Shown here: piece after piece, positions 43,126 through 51,962 of the stretch
Numbering within the stretch: position 1 is the first letter of the stretch
Layout: each line of letters starts with the position of its first letter
Assembly (NCBI RefSeq): GCF_013314895.1
Contig: NZ_JABTYE010000003.1
Span: 124,001-188,000 of the forward strand
Direction: 5' to 3'
Source of the DNA: Cupriavidus gilardii
GTDB taxonomy: Bacteria > Pseudomonadota > Gammaproteobacteria > Burkholderiales > Burkholderiaceae
Length of the DNA: 64,000 nucleotides
The notes under the pieces: generated by a model
What the model saw: the letters and a program-made list of their open reading frames with translations, nothing else
The model's database searches: none
Told to the model about the DNA's origin: nothing
Program-made: the position numbers and the translations under genes

Positions 43126-45828
43126 ATGTCGTCAGCCGCAACCAACGAGTCTCACCCGGGCGCCGCGCCGGCTGCCACGCACGCCGGCGATCACGCCGCC
43201 GAACGCGGCAACACCATCGTGCCGCGCGCCACCGCGCGCCTGCAGCTGCATGCCGGCTTTACCTTCGCCGACGCCGAGCGTCAGGTCGACTATCTGGCCT
43301 CGCTGGGCGTCAGCCATCTGTACCTGTCGCCGATCTTCACCGCCAAGCCGGGCTCGACGCACGGCTACGACGTAACCGACTTCCAGCGCATCAACCCCGA
43401 GCTGGGCGGCGAGGCGGGCTTTCTGGCGCTGGCCGGGCGCGCCCGGGCGGCAGGGCTCGGCGTCATCATCGACATCGTGCCGAACCATATGGCGGCCAGC
43501 TCGACCCACAACCGCTGGTGGGCCGACGTGCTGGCGCGCGGCGCGGAGAGCCCGTATGCCGGGCACTTCGATATCGACTGGCATTCGCCCGACCCCGAGC
43601 TGCATGGCAAGGTGCTGCTGCCGATCCTGGGCCGCCCGTATTGGGAAACGCTGCAGGCGGGCGAGATAGCGATCCGCAGCGACGGACAGCGCCATTGGCT
43701 GCAGTACGGCGAACACGAGGTGCCGCTGTCCGAGGAGTCGACGGCATCGTTCGATGCCGGCCGCGACGGCGCCAGCTTCGATACCGCAACGCCCGGCGGC
43801 CTCGAACGGCTGCATGCGCTGCTGGAGCAGCAGAACTACCGCCTCGCGTGGTGGCGCACCGCCGCCGACGAGCTGAACTGGCGGCGTTTCTTCGAGGTCA
43901 GCGAACTGGTCGCCGTGCGCGTCGAGCAGCCGCAGGTGTTCGACGACGTCCATGCGCTGGTGCTGCGGCTGGCCCGCGAGGGCCTGATAGACGGCGTGCG
44001 CGTCGATCATGTCGATGGTCTGGCAGACCCCGGCGGCTATTGCCAGCAACTGCGCGGGCAACTGAATGCCGCGATGGCGGCGCGCGGCGCGCGGCCATGG
44101 ATCGTGATCGAGAAGATCCTGGCCGAGCACGAAACGCTGCGCACCGAATGGCAGATCGACGGCACCACCGGCTACGACTTCATGGACGAGGTCGGCGCGG
44201 TGCTGCACGACGGCGCCGGCGAGGCAACGCTGACGAAGCTGTGGCAGCAGGTCAGCGGCGACAGCCAGGAGTATGGCGAACAGGTGCGCCAGGCGCGCCG
44301 CCATCTGCTGTCGCGCTTCCTCGTCACCGAGTTCGAAGGCGCTTGCCGCCGCCTGCATGCGTGTGCCCGCGCCGAGCCCGCCACGCGCGACCTGACGCTC
44401 GCGAGCTGGCGCCGCGCGCTGGCCGCGCTGCTCGAACCGCTGGAGGTCTATCGCACCTATCTGGGCGAACATGCGTGGTCACGCGAGGACCGCCTGCGGC
44501 TGGAGACCGCCGCCGAGTTCGCCCGCCGCGCGGTACGACCCGACGACACCGCGACCGTCGATCGGCTGCTGGCCTGGCTGTGCGGCGGTCCGCACGCCAG
44601 CCGCGGCCTGCGCGAGGCGCGCGCCCGAGTACAGCAGCTGATGCCGCCACTGGCCGCCAAGGCCGCGGAGGACACGATGTTCTACCGCTACGGAAGGCTG
44701 CTGTCACGCAACGAGGTCGGCAGCCACCCGGCCACGCTGGCGATGCCGCCGGATCGCTTCCACGCGCGCATGGCGGTACGCGCGCAGGTCTGGCCGCATG
44801 CGATGCTCGCCACCGCCACGCACGATCACAAGCGCGGCGAGGACATGCGGATGCGGCTGGCGGTGCTGAGCGAACTGGCGCCGGAATGGCAGGCCGCCGT
44901 GGGCGAGTGGGAAGCGCGCGCATTGCAGCTTGGAGGCGGGCTTGCAGGCGGGCTGGCGGCCTCGGGCGAGCGCGCCGCTGCCGATGGCGCCGACCGGCTG
45001 ATGCTGTATCAAACGCTGGTGGGCGTCTGGCCGCCCCAGTTGCCCGCCGAGCGCGATGCCGGCGACGACGCGGTGCAGGCGCTGCTCGAGCGCGTGGGCG
45101 CCTGGCAGACCAAGGCGGTGCGCGAGGCGAAACGGCACGGGCACTGGACCCGGCCGGACGAAGCCTACGAACAGGCCTATGCGGGCCTGCTGCAGGCGAT
45201 GGCGCAGAGCGATCTGCTCGGCGGCGTGGCGCGCTTCGCGCAGCGCATCGCACCGGCCGGCGCGCTGAACAGCCTGGCGCAGACGCTGCTGCAACTGACC
45301 GCGCCTGGCGTGCCCGACCGCTATCAGGGCACCGAAGGCTGGGACTTCAGCCTGGTCGATCCCGACAACCGTCGCCCGGTCGATTACGACGGGCTGCGCG
45401 CGGCGCTGGCGTGCACCGCGGGGTGGGAGAGCTGGCTCGAGCAATGGCGCGACGGCCGCATCAAGGTGCAACTGGTGCGCGCGCTGCTGGCGGCGCGTCA
45501 GCAGCAGCCGGCGCTGTTCCGCGATGGCGGCTACCGGCACTTGCATGGCGAAGGCCCGGCGTCCTCGCATCTGCTGGCGTTCGAGCGGCGCCACGGCGAC
45601 GAGCGCGTCATCGCCATCACCGCGCGGCTCGCGGCACGACTGGTGCAGGATCGGCCAGCGATCGCGCCGGCGGCATGGGGCGACACGCTGCTGTGTGTGG
45701 GCGAGTCCGGCGCCAGCCGGTGGACCGATGCGCTGACCGGCCGCACGCTGTCGGCGCCAAACGGCCGGCTGCGCGTTGCCGACGTGCTGAACCCGCTGCC
45801 GGTCGCGCTGCTGCGCCGTACCGGCTGA
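43126..45828 (+). CDS. treY: malto-oligosyltrehalose synthase
   Basis: TreY turns the reducing-end glucose of a linear glucan to an alpha,alpha-1,1 link, making maltooligosyl trehalose for TreZ. The 900-residue product has ATARLQLHAGFTFADAE at its start, DIVPNHMAAS, nucleophile Asp294 in GVRVDHVDGLADPGG, Glu329 in IVIEKIL, and TATHDHKRGEDMR near 565, all typical of the family. The C-terminal half has the long helical insert usual for TreY. The first 33 residues are extra and low in complexity. The frame is open further upstream, but this runs inside treZ, so I take the ATG at 43126. The end faces the convergent kinase gene across a tandem repeat. Confidence 0.94.
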   Translation: MSSAATNESHPGAAPAATHAGDHAAERGNTIVPRATARLQLHAGFTFADAERQVDYLASLGVSHLYLSPIFTAKPGSTHGYDVTDFQRINPELGGEAGFLALAGRARAAGLGVIIDIVPNHMAASSTHNRWWADVLARGAESPYAGHFDIDWHSPDPELHGKVLLPILGRPYWETLQAGEIAIRSDGQRHWLQYGEHEVPLSEESTASFDAGRDGASFDTATPGGLERLHALLEQQNYRLAWWRTAADELNWRRFFEVSELVAVRVEQPQVFDDVHALVLRLAREGLIDGVRVDHVDGLADPGGYCQQLRGQLNAAMAARGARPWIVIEKILAEHETLRTEWQIDGTTGYDFMDEVGAVLHDGAGEATLTKLWQQVSGDSQEYGEQVRQARRHLLSRFLVTEFEGACRRLHACARAEPATRDLTLASWRRALAALLEPLEVYRTYLGEHAWSREDRLRLETAAEFARRAVRPDDTATVDRLLAWLCGGPHASRGLREARARVQQLMPPLAAKAAEDTMFYRYGRLLSRNEVGSHPATLAMPPDRFHARMAVRAQVWPHAMLATATHDHKRGEDMRMRLAVLSELAPEWQAAVGEWEARALQLGGGLAGGLAASGERAAADGADRLMLYQTLVGVWPPQLPAERDAGDDAVQALLERVGAWQTKAVREAKRHGHWTRPDEAYEQAYAGLLQAMAQSDLLGGVARFAQRIAPAGALNSLAQTLLQLTAPGVPDRYQGTEGWDFSLVDPDNRRPVDYDGLRAALACTAGWESWLEQWRDGRIKVQLVRALLAARQQQPALFRDGGYRHLHGEGPASSHLLAFERRHGDERVIAITARLAARLVQDRPAIAPAAWGDTLLCVGESGASRWTDALTGRTLSAPNGRLRVADVLNPLPVALLRRTG

Positions 45829-45881
45829 AGCCAGCGACGGAGGGATCGGGGCGCAGGGGCGCTACAGCGGCTACGGAGGCG

Positions 45882-45923
45882 ACAGCGGCTACAGCGGCTA
45901 CAGCGGCTACAGCGGCTACAGCC
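45882..45923. repeat. tandem 9-base repeat (ACAGCGGCT)
   Basis: About four and a half perfect copies of ACAGCGGCT lie between treY and the convergent kinase gene, and a diverged copy stands at 45862-45875. The array reaches the stop codon of the kinase gene, so a change in copy number could alter that C-terminus. Confidence 0.85.
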
Positions 45924-48063
45924 GCGACGGACTCGACTGGCCGTCCACGGCCCGCGTCGGCGCGAGAATGCCGGCCTTGACGAGCGTCTGCGCGTTCCAC
46001 GGTTTGAGCAGGAACGGCAGCCCCGACACCGACGCCAGCGCGATCATGTCGGCGTCGTCCGTCATCAGGATCACGGGAAGAAAGGGAAAGCTGCGGGTCA
46101 GCCGATCGCGCAGCGCGAGGCCGCCGAGCGCGGGGCCCAGCCGCGCATCCGCGATCACCAGGTCGAAGCCGTAGCGGTCGATCGCCGCCATCGCCTCGGC
46201 CTCGTCGCGCACCAGCGTCACGCGATGGCCGGTCGCCTGCAGCGATTCGACCGCGCTCTGCACGGTGCGCGGCTGGTCGGCGACGATCAGTACCGCGCTG
46301 GCGCCGGCCCCCCAGCGCGCTCGCGCATGGCTGTCGCCACGCTCCCATGCCGGCAGATAGAGCCGCACGGTGGTGCCCTTGGCGACCTCGGATTCGATCA
46401 CCGCGACGCCATCGACTTCGCGGCAGAAATCGTGCACCTGCGCCAATCCCAGGCCGCTGCCCAGGCCGGCGGTCTTGGTGGTGAACAGCGGCTCGAATAC
46501 CCGCTCCACCACATCGGGCGGCATGCCCTTGCCGTTGTCGCGCGCGGCCAGGCAGACATAGTTGCCGCGCATGCCGCCCGGGCGGGTGCCGTCGAGCGTC
46601 ACGTTCGATGCCGTCACCACGAACTGCCCGCCGCCGGGCATCGCATCGCGCGCGTTCGACGCCAGGTTCATCATCGCCAGTTCGAGCTCGTTCCTGTCGG
46701 CGCAGACCGGCCAGCAGGCCGGATCGATCTCGTAGCGCAGCTGCACGCGCGGTCCCAGCGTCGAGCGGATCAGCGGCGTCCAGCCCTCGGCCTCCTGCGG
46801 CAGCAGCAGGACCTCCTTGCGGTGCTGGCGCTTGCGCGCCATGCCGATCAGCTGGTTGCTGAGCGCGACGCCACTCGCCACGCTGCGCTTGATACCGGCC
46901 AGCGCCTTCTCGCGCGCGACATCGGGGCGGGTGATCATCAGATCGGTATTGAACGAGATCACCGACAGCACATTGCGGAAGTCGTGCGCCACCGATGTAA
47001 TCAGATGGCCGACCGCCTCGAGCTTGCGCGACTGGCGATAGCGCTCCTCGACCTCCTGCCGGCGCGTGACCTCCTCCTGCCAGCGCAAATACGACTGCTC
47101 CTCCCGCTTGAGCCGGCGCAGGCTCGTCCAGGCCAGCGCCCACAGCGCGAAAGCGGGAATCGCCGCGACGGTCGCGCCGATATACAGCCGGTGCCGCCAC
47201 TGCGCGTGGATCACGCGCATCGGAATGCCGACCACCGCGTGCAGCAGCCCGCCGCCAATCGACCAATGCGCGACGATACTGTCGCCGCCGCCGAGGCCGG
47301 TCATCCGGGCCACGCTGTCGCCGGACCCTTCGGATACCCGCTGCAGCCCTTCGCGAACGACTTCGGGCACCTGCTCGGGCACGCTGTCCGGAAACGCAGC
47401 CAGCACCACGCCATCGCTGCGCACCAGTGCGGCCTCGGCGCCGGTCTCCTGGCTGAGCACGTCGCGATAGAAGTCGGCGAAATACGACGGGCGCAATGCC
47501 ACCGACACCAGTCCGGCGACATTCGCGTCGGGGCCGAGCCGCGGCATGCTGACGTTGATCACCCGTTCGGGCACCACCTTGTCGCTGACCACGCCGGTCA
47601 CGTCGAACGGACGCAGCCCGCCGACGATCGCGCGGAAATCCTCGCGCTCGCTGATCGAGACGCGCGGCACCGGATAGAAACGGCTGCTGGCCAGCAGCAC
47701 GCCATGCTCGTCGTAGACCGCCAGCGACGACGCCTGCGGCAGGCCGCCGACGATATCGGCCAGGCGGGTATGGACGTCGTCCTCGTGCTGCCGCAGTTGC
47801 ACATTGCTCCAGCCCGCGGTGGCATCGCGGATGCGGCTGTTGATCTGGTGATTGCCCTCGAAGACCTTGCTGGCGTGCTCCTGAATCACGCGCGCCAGCC
47901 GCGCTGAACGCTGTTCGGCCTCGGCGACGTCGGCGCGCAGCGACAGCCACGCCCACGTGGCCAGCACCGCTGCGGGAAACAGGATGGCGCCGAACAGCAG
48001 CGCGACCAGCGTGCGACGCTGCGTGGCGAAGTAATGGCGCGTGCCGAGGTAGCTCTGGGGCAT
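45916..48063 (-). CDS. hybrid sensor histidine kinase with periplasmic Cache-like domain
   Basis: This 715-residue inner membrane kinase has a first membrane segment near residues 18-42, a periplasmic sensor of about 250 residues that resembles a double Cache domain (LAVYDEHGVLLASSR, then AALVRSDGVVLAAFP), and a second segment near 293-315. The cytosolic part has the H-box SVAHDFRNVLSVI with His at about 359, N-box NLASNARDAM, G1 DNGKGMPPDV and G2 GLGSGLGLAQV. A C-terminal receiver starts near 585 with Asp in IADARLG near 638 and Lys in LKPWN. The arrangement suggests a small-molecule sensor with an attached receiver. The ligand is not known. The gene is convergent with treY. Confidence 0.9.
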   Translation of the reverse strand: MPQSYLGTRHYFATQRRTLVALLFGAILFPAAVLATWAWLSLRADVAEAEQRSARLARVIQEHASKVFEGNHQINSRIRDATAGWSNVQLRQHEDDVHTRLADIVGGLPQASSLAVYDEHGVLLASSRFYPVPRVSISEREDFRAIVGGLRPFDVTGVVSDKVVPERVINVSMPRLGPDANVAGLVSVALRPSYFADFYRDVLSQETGAEAALVRSDGVVLAAFPDSVPEQVPEVVREGLQRVSEGSGDSVARMTGLGGGDSIVAHWSIGGGLLHAVVGIPMRVIHAQWRHRLYIGATVAAIPAFALWALAWTSLRRLKREEQSYLRWQEEVTRRQEVEERYRQSRKLEAVGHLITSVAHDFRNVLSVISFNTDLMITRPDVAREKALAGIKRSVASGVALSNQLIGMARKRQHRKEVLLLPQEAEGWTPLIRSTLGPRVQLRYEIDPACWPVCADRNELELAMMNLASNARDAMPGGGQFVVTASNVTLDGTRPGGMRGNYVCLAARDNGKGMPPDVVERVFEPLFTTKTAGLGSGLGLAQVHDFCREVDGVAVIESEVAKGTTVRLYLPAWERGDSHARARWGAGASAVLIVADQPRTVQSAVESLQATGHRVTLVRDEAEAMAAIDRYGFDLVIADARLGPALGGLALRDRLTRSFPFLPVILMTDDADMIALASVSGLPFLLKPWNAQTLVKAGILAPTRAVDGQSSPSRL

Positions 48064-48241
48064 GGTGGCAAGGGGCTGGACCGGGCAACCGCGATGGCGG
48101 CCACTGCACGAATGCGCAGCTTACCCCAGCAAGCATTCAGGTTAGACGGCGAGCCCCGAACGTCAAGCGCGAACGCCGCCTCGATGCGCCGGTGCGGGCC
48201 CGGCCCATCGATCCCCTGCCACAACGAAACTTGCCTTTGCG

Positions 48242-49099
48242 CTAGCCGTTGATTACCTCGCCGCCGTTGATGTGCAGCACCTGCCCGGTGATATAGCTGG
48301 CGGCGCGCGAGGCGAGGAAGACGAAACCGGCTGCCACCTCGAACGGCTGGCCGGGGCGGCCCATCGGCGTCTCCTTGCCGAACTTCTCGACCTGCTCCGG
48401 CGGGAAGGTCGACGGAATCAGCGGCGTCCAGATCGGTCCCGGCGCGACGCCGTTGACGCGGATGCCGCGCTTGACCACCTGCAACGCCAGCGAGCGCGTG
48501 AACGAGACGATCGCGCCCTTGGTGGACGAGTAGTCGAGCAGGTGCGCGCTGCCGCGATAAGCGGTGACCGAGGTGGTATTGACGATCGCCGAGCCCGGCT
48601 GCAGGTGGGGCAGCGCCGCGCGCGTCAGGTGGAACATCGCGAAGACGTTGGTGCGGAAGGTCGCCTCGACCTGCCCCTCCTCGATCTGCTCGGGCTCCTG
48701 TTTCGGATGCTGCTCGGCCGCGTTGTTGACAAGGATGTCAAGCTTGCCCAGTTCCCTGACGGTCCGCTCGACCACTTGCGCGGCGTGGGCGCTGTCACCG
48801 AGATCGCCGTCCATCAGCAGGCAGCGGCGGCCCGCTTCCTCGACCAGGCGCGCCGTCTCCCTGGCGTCCTCGTGCTCGTTCAGATAGGCCACCGCAACGT
48901 CGGCGCCCTCGCGCGCGAAGGCCACCGCAACGGCGCGGCCGATGCCGCTGTCGCCCCCGCTGATCAGCGCGACCTTGCCGGTCAGCTGGCCGCTGCCGAC
49001 ATAGTCGTCGGCGCCGCTGTCGGGCTTCGGGTGCATGTCGGTTTCCAGGCCGGGCTGACGGTCCTGGTGCTGCGGCGGGAGTTGCTCGGGTGTGGCCAT
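48242..49099 (-). CDS. SDR oxidoreductase, general stress (YghA / Gsp39-like)
   Basis: This 285-residue short-chain dehydrogenase has a 40-residue N-terminal extension rich in Pro/Gln/Asp, as in the YghA and Bacillus stress-protein-39 group. NAD(P) motif GGDSGIGRA lies near residue 48, [10 protein letters not shown] near 128, the catalytic Ser in NTTSVTAYR near 180 and Tyr-x-x-x-Lys in YSSTKG near 193. APGPIWTPL follows and INGGEVING ends the protein. A good AGGAGA precedes the ATG at 49099. Such proteins are induced by general stress; the substrate is mostly unknown. It diverges from the chemotaxis receptor gene. Confidence 0.9.
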   Translation of the reverse strand: MATPEQLPPQHQDRQPGLETDMHPKPDSGADDYVGSGQLTGKVALISGGDSGIGRAVAVAFAREGADVAVAYLNEHEDARETARLVEEAGRRCLLMDGDLGDSAHAAQVVERTVRELGKLDILVNNAAEQHPKQEPEQIEEGQVEATFRTNVFAMFHLTRAALPHLQPGSAIVNTTSVTAYRGSAHLLDYSSTKGAIVSFTRSLALQVVKRGIRVNGVAPGPIWTPLIPSTFPPEQVEKFGKETPMGRPGQPFEVAAGFVFLASRAASYITGQVLHINGGEVING

Positions 49100-49470
49100 G
49101 GGCTTTCTCCTGTCTGGCAAACGTTGGCGAACGCCACGCCCTGGGCGTGGCACCTGGCCCCGGGGGCCGCAACTTTCATGCCGCCGCCGACATATCGCGT
49201 TCCTGCCCGCCTGCGCGGGGCCCCGCCCCGTGCGGCCGTCCGCCCGTCCGCGGCCCGCCGGCGCGTCCTTACAACCGCGCTGGCAATCCTTACCGCCCAC
49301 GCGCCCGGCGCGGGTACCGTGCCAGTAATGTGCGGGTAAACCATGACGACGCCCGCCCTAAGACCCGCGCCGAATCTGCCGATATCGACGGTGCGGCGGC
49401 ATGCCGTCGTGCGGCCGCGATAACAACATGCACAACGAAAGCGAACCAATTGCAACGACAGGGGGATCGA
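49100..49470. other. 371-base divergent region between the SDR and the chemotaxis receptor
   Basis: I see no gene. Two TCCTTAC words stand at 49264-49270 and 49286-49292 in the same orientation. On the minus strand the first reads TTGTAAGGAC, close to the TGTAAGAAC half of the glgA dyad. GGCGCGGGTACC at 49308-49319 is a small GC dyad. The rest is plain GC-rich sequence. Confidence 0.4.
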
Positions 49471-50970
49471 ATGGGCAGCAGCACGCTGGCTTTGCGCGCC
49501 GAAGGGAATCACACCGCAACGCGACCGGATGAACCATTGCCGCAGGCGCAGCCCGCGGGCACGCTGCTCGAGGCCGTCCACCGGCGCGCCGACCGCCTGC
49601 TGGTCGGCACGATCTGGCTGTTATGGGCGTCCTCGCTGCTGGCCGGCTGGCGCTACGGCATGATCGGGCCGAGCCTGGCGGTGGGCCTGCCGCTGTCGGT
49701 CGCGGCCACGCTGTGGGCCGCGGCGCTGCCGGGCAGGCTCGGCACGCGGCTGGCCACGGCGGCGATCTCGATGGCGATGGTCGGGCTGCTGATCCATCAG
49801 GCACACGGACAGGCCGAATATCACTTCGCCGTGTTCGTGCTGCTGTCGGTGCTGCTGGCCTATCGCGATTTCCGGCCGATCCTGCTGGCGGCGGCGCTGA
49901 TCGCCGTGCACCACCTGAGCTTCAACTATTTCCAGAGCTGGGGCTGGGGCGTGATCTGCTTCACCGAGCCGGGCCTGGGCATCGTGCTGCTGCATGCGGC
50001 CTTTGTGGTCGTGCAGACGGCGGTGCTGGTGGTGCTGGCCCATCGCATGGAGGCCGACGCGCGCTCCGCCGGCGAACTGGCGGCGCTGGCCGCGCGCATC
50101 GGCCGCGACCCGGGCCGCCTGACGCTGACGCCGGCGCGCGCCGACGAGCCGCAGCCCGCCAGCGCGCTGGCGCGCTCGTTTCAGGCCACGCTCGACGCGG
50201 TGCGGGGCACGCTGCTGCAGGTGCGCGACAGCGCGGCAGCGGCGGCCGCCGCTTCCGGCGACATCCTGCAGCGCAATGCCGTGCTGGCCGAGCGCACGCA
50301 CAGCCAGCAGCGCGCACTGGAGGAGATCGTCACGGCGATGAGCGAGCTGCGCCGCAGCGCGCACGAGAACGCCGACCACGCGCAGGCGGCCCACACGCTG
50401 GCGGGCACCTCGCGCGCGGTCGCGGCGCAAGGCGGCGAGGTGATCGGCTCGGTCATCCGCACGATGGGCGAAATCCATGCAGCGAGCGAACGGATCGCCG
50501 ACATCATCGGCGTGATCGACGGCATCGCGTTCCAGACCAATATCCTCGCGCTGAACGCCTCGGTCGAGGCCGCGCGTGCGGGCGAGCAGGGCCGCGGCTT
50601 CGCGGTGGTGGCGGGCGAAGTGCGCACGCTGGCGCAGCGCAGCGCGGCGGCGGCCAAGGAGATCCGTGCGCTGATCGGCGAATCGGTGGACCGCGCACGC
50701 GCCGGCTCGGCGCTGGTCGGCACGGCCGGCAACACGATGGGCGAGCTCGAGGCCAGCGTCGCGCGGCTGGCCGCCATCGTCGACCAGATGGCGCTCGCCA
50801 CCGGCGGACAGAGGGCCGGCATCGATCAGGTGGATGGGAATATCGCCGGCATCGACGCGGCGTCGCGCCAGAACGCGGACCATGTCGACCAGACCGCCGA
50901 AGAGGTCGCGCGCCAGCAGCAGGAGCTCGCGCGGCTGACCGGCGCGGTGGGGCAGTTCAGGTTGGATTAG
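49471..50970 (+). CDS. methyl-accepting chemotaxis protein with multi-helix membrane sensor
   Basis: This 499-residue chemoreceptor lacks the usual two-helix periplasmic sensor. Instead about six hydrophobic helices fill residues 45-200, with conserved-looking His residues in [22 protein letters not shown] and a buried YRDFRP. The signalling part begins near 215, with the hairpin tip [29 protein letters not shown] (region near 345), which is the CheA/CheW contact site. It lacks a HAMP domain with clear borders. Such membrane sensors are thought to detect redox state, light or membrane-soluble compounds. No other chemotaxis gene is near. AGGGGGAT precedes the ATG. The adjacent end faces the MarC gene. 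Confidence 0.88.
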   Translation: MGSSTLALRAEGNHTATRPDEPLPQAQPAGTLLEAVHRRADRLLVGTIWLLWASSLLAGWRYGMIGPSLAVGLPLSVAATLWAAALPGRLGTRLATAAISMAMVGLLIHQAHGQAEYHFAVFVLLSVLLAYRDFRPILLAAALIAVHHLSFNYFQSWGWGVICFTEPGLGIVLLHAAFVVVQTAVLVVLAHRMEADARSAGELAALAARIGRDPGRLTLTPARADEPQPASALARSFQATLDAVRGTLLQVRDSAAAAAAASGDILQRNAVLAERTHSQQRALEEIVTAMSELRRSAHENADHAQAAHTLAGTSRAVAAQGGEVIGSVIRTMGEIHAASERIADIIGVIDGIAFQTNILALNASVEAARAGEQGRGFAVVAGEVRTLAQRSAAAAKEIRALIGESVDRARAGSALVGTAGNTMGELEASVARLAAIVDQMALATGGQRAGIDQVDGNIAGIDAASRQNADHVDQTAEEVARQQQELARLTGAVGQFRLD

Positions 50971-51021
50971 CCGGCAGCCGGAAAGCAGACGTTTCGATGC
51001 GCCTCCGGGCCGGCGCGGCGC

Positions 51022-51693
51022 TCAGCCCAGGCCCGGCAGCGTCGTCAGGTATTCGCTGATGCCGGTCATCATGATCTGCACGCCGATGCACAGCAGCAGG
51101 AAGGCCGACAGCCGCGTGACGACGTTGGTGCCTTCCGGTCCGAGCACGCGGGCCAGCAGCTCGGCGCGGCTGTAGACCACATAGACGACGATCGCGACGG
51201 CCACGCTGACCGTCACCGACACCACTGCCGATTCGATCGCATCGCGCCATTCGCGGCTGCGGCTGGCGTTCAGCGCGATCGCGGTAGCGATCGAACCGGG
51301 GCCGGTCGTCAGCGGGATCGTCAGCGGGAAAAACGCCATCTGCGTGACGTCGCCGGTCGAGACCGATTCGATGCGTTTCTCGGCGGGCTGCGTCGGCGCG
51401 TTCAGCATGGTCCAGCCGCTGAACGCCACCACGAAGCCGCCGGCCAGGCGCAGCGCCTGCAGCGAGATGCCGAAGAAGCCGAGGATGGCGGTGCCGAGGA
51501 AGAAGGTCACCAGCAGCACGATCAGCGAATTGATCGCGACCTGGCGGCTCAGCTTGCGGCGCTCCTCGACGGTCAGGAAACGGGTCCGGTCGAACAGCAC
51601 GAAGGCCATGCCGAACGGGTTGATGATACTGAGCAGCGCGGAGAACGCGAGCAGGAACTCCGCCACCAGATTGCTCAAGCTCAGGATGCCCAT
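51022..51693 (-). CDS. MarC family integral membrane protein
   Basis: This 223-residue protein has six membrane segments, arranged as in the MarC (UPF0056) family: SALLSIINPFGMAFVLF in the first hairpin and MAFFPLTIPLTTGPGSIATAIAL in the second are the family's NPxG and PLxxGPG motifs. MarC proteins were once tied to multiple antibiotic resistance, but that link has not held; the true substrate is unknown. It sits alone: converging with the receptor gene and preceded by a pair of palindromic repeats. There is a cytosolic polar loop with TQPAEKRIESV near 100. Confidence 0.88.
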   Translation of the reverse strand: MGILSLSNLVAEFLLAFSALLSIINPFGMAFVLFDRTRFLTVEERRKLSRQVAINSLIVLLVTFFLGTAILGFFGISLQALRLAGGFVVAFSGWTMLNAPTQPAEKRIESVSTGDVTQMAFFPLTIPLTTGPGSIATAIALNASRSREWRDAIESAVVSVTVSVAVAIVVYVVYSRAELLARVLGPEGTNVVTRLSAFLLLCIGVQIMMTGISEYLTTLPGLG

Positions 51694-51800
51694 TGTGCGC
51701 GCCTATCCTCACCAAATCGCGCAAGCATAGCGCATGGGGCACTGCGGCGGGCGACGGCGAGGTCGTGTTGGATCATGTCGTGATATGGCGAGCGCCGCTT

Positions 51801-51941
51801 TCCCTCTCCCCCGGCCCCTCTCCCGCAAGCGGGAGAGGGGAGAAAACCTGGCGCGAGCTCGCCGGCGATATGCGTCGGCGGACTGTGGATGCCGATGGTG
51901 TTCTCCCTCTCCCCCTCAGGGGGAGAGGGCCGGGGAGAGGG
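51801..51941. repeat. inverted pair of CCCTCTCCC palindromic repeats
   Basis: A first unit has the perfect hairpin CCCCTCTCCCGC (51815-51826), AA, GCGGGAGAGGGG (51829-51840), preceded by CCCTCTCCC. A second, in the opposite direction, has CCCTCTCCCCCT (51905-51916), C, AGGGGGAGAGGG (51918-51929), followed by CCGGGGAGAGGG. The pair lies downstream of the penicillin-binding protein gene and upstream of marC. The same unit occurs again at 58271-58392, so it is a dispersed family of REP type. Confidence 0.85.
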
Positions 51942-51962
51942 GGTGGTTTGGTTTGCGAAGGC

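Noticed and set aside
45882..45923. CRISPR-like array
   Set aside because: The units are contiguous 9-mers without spacers, so this is a plain tandem repeat.
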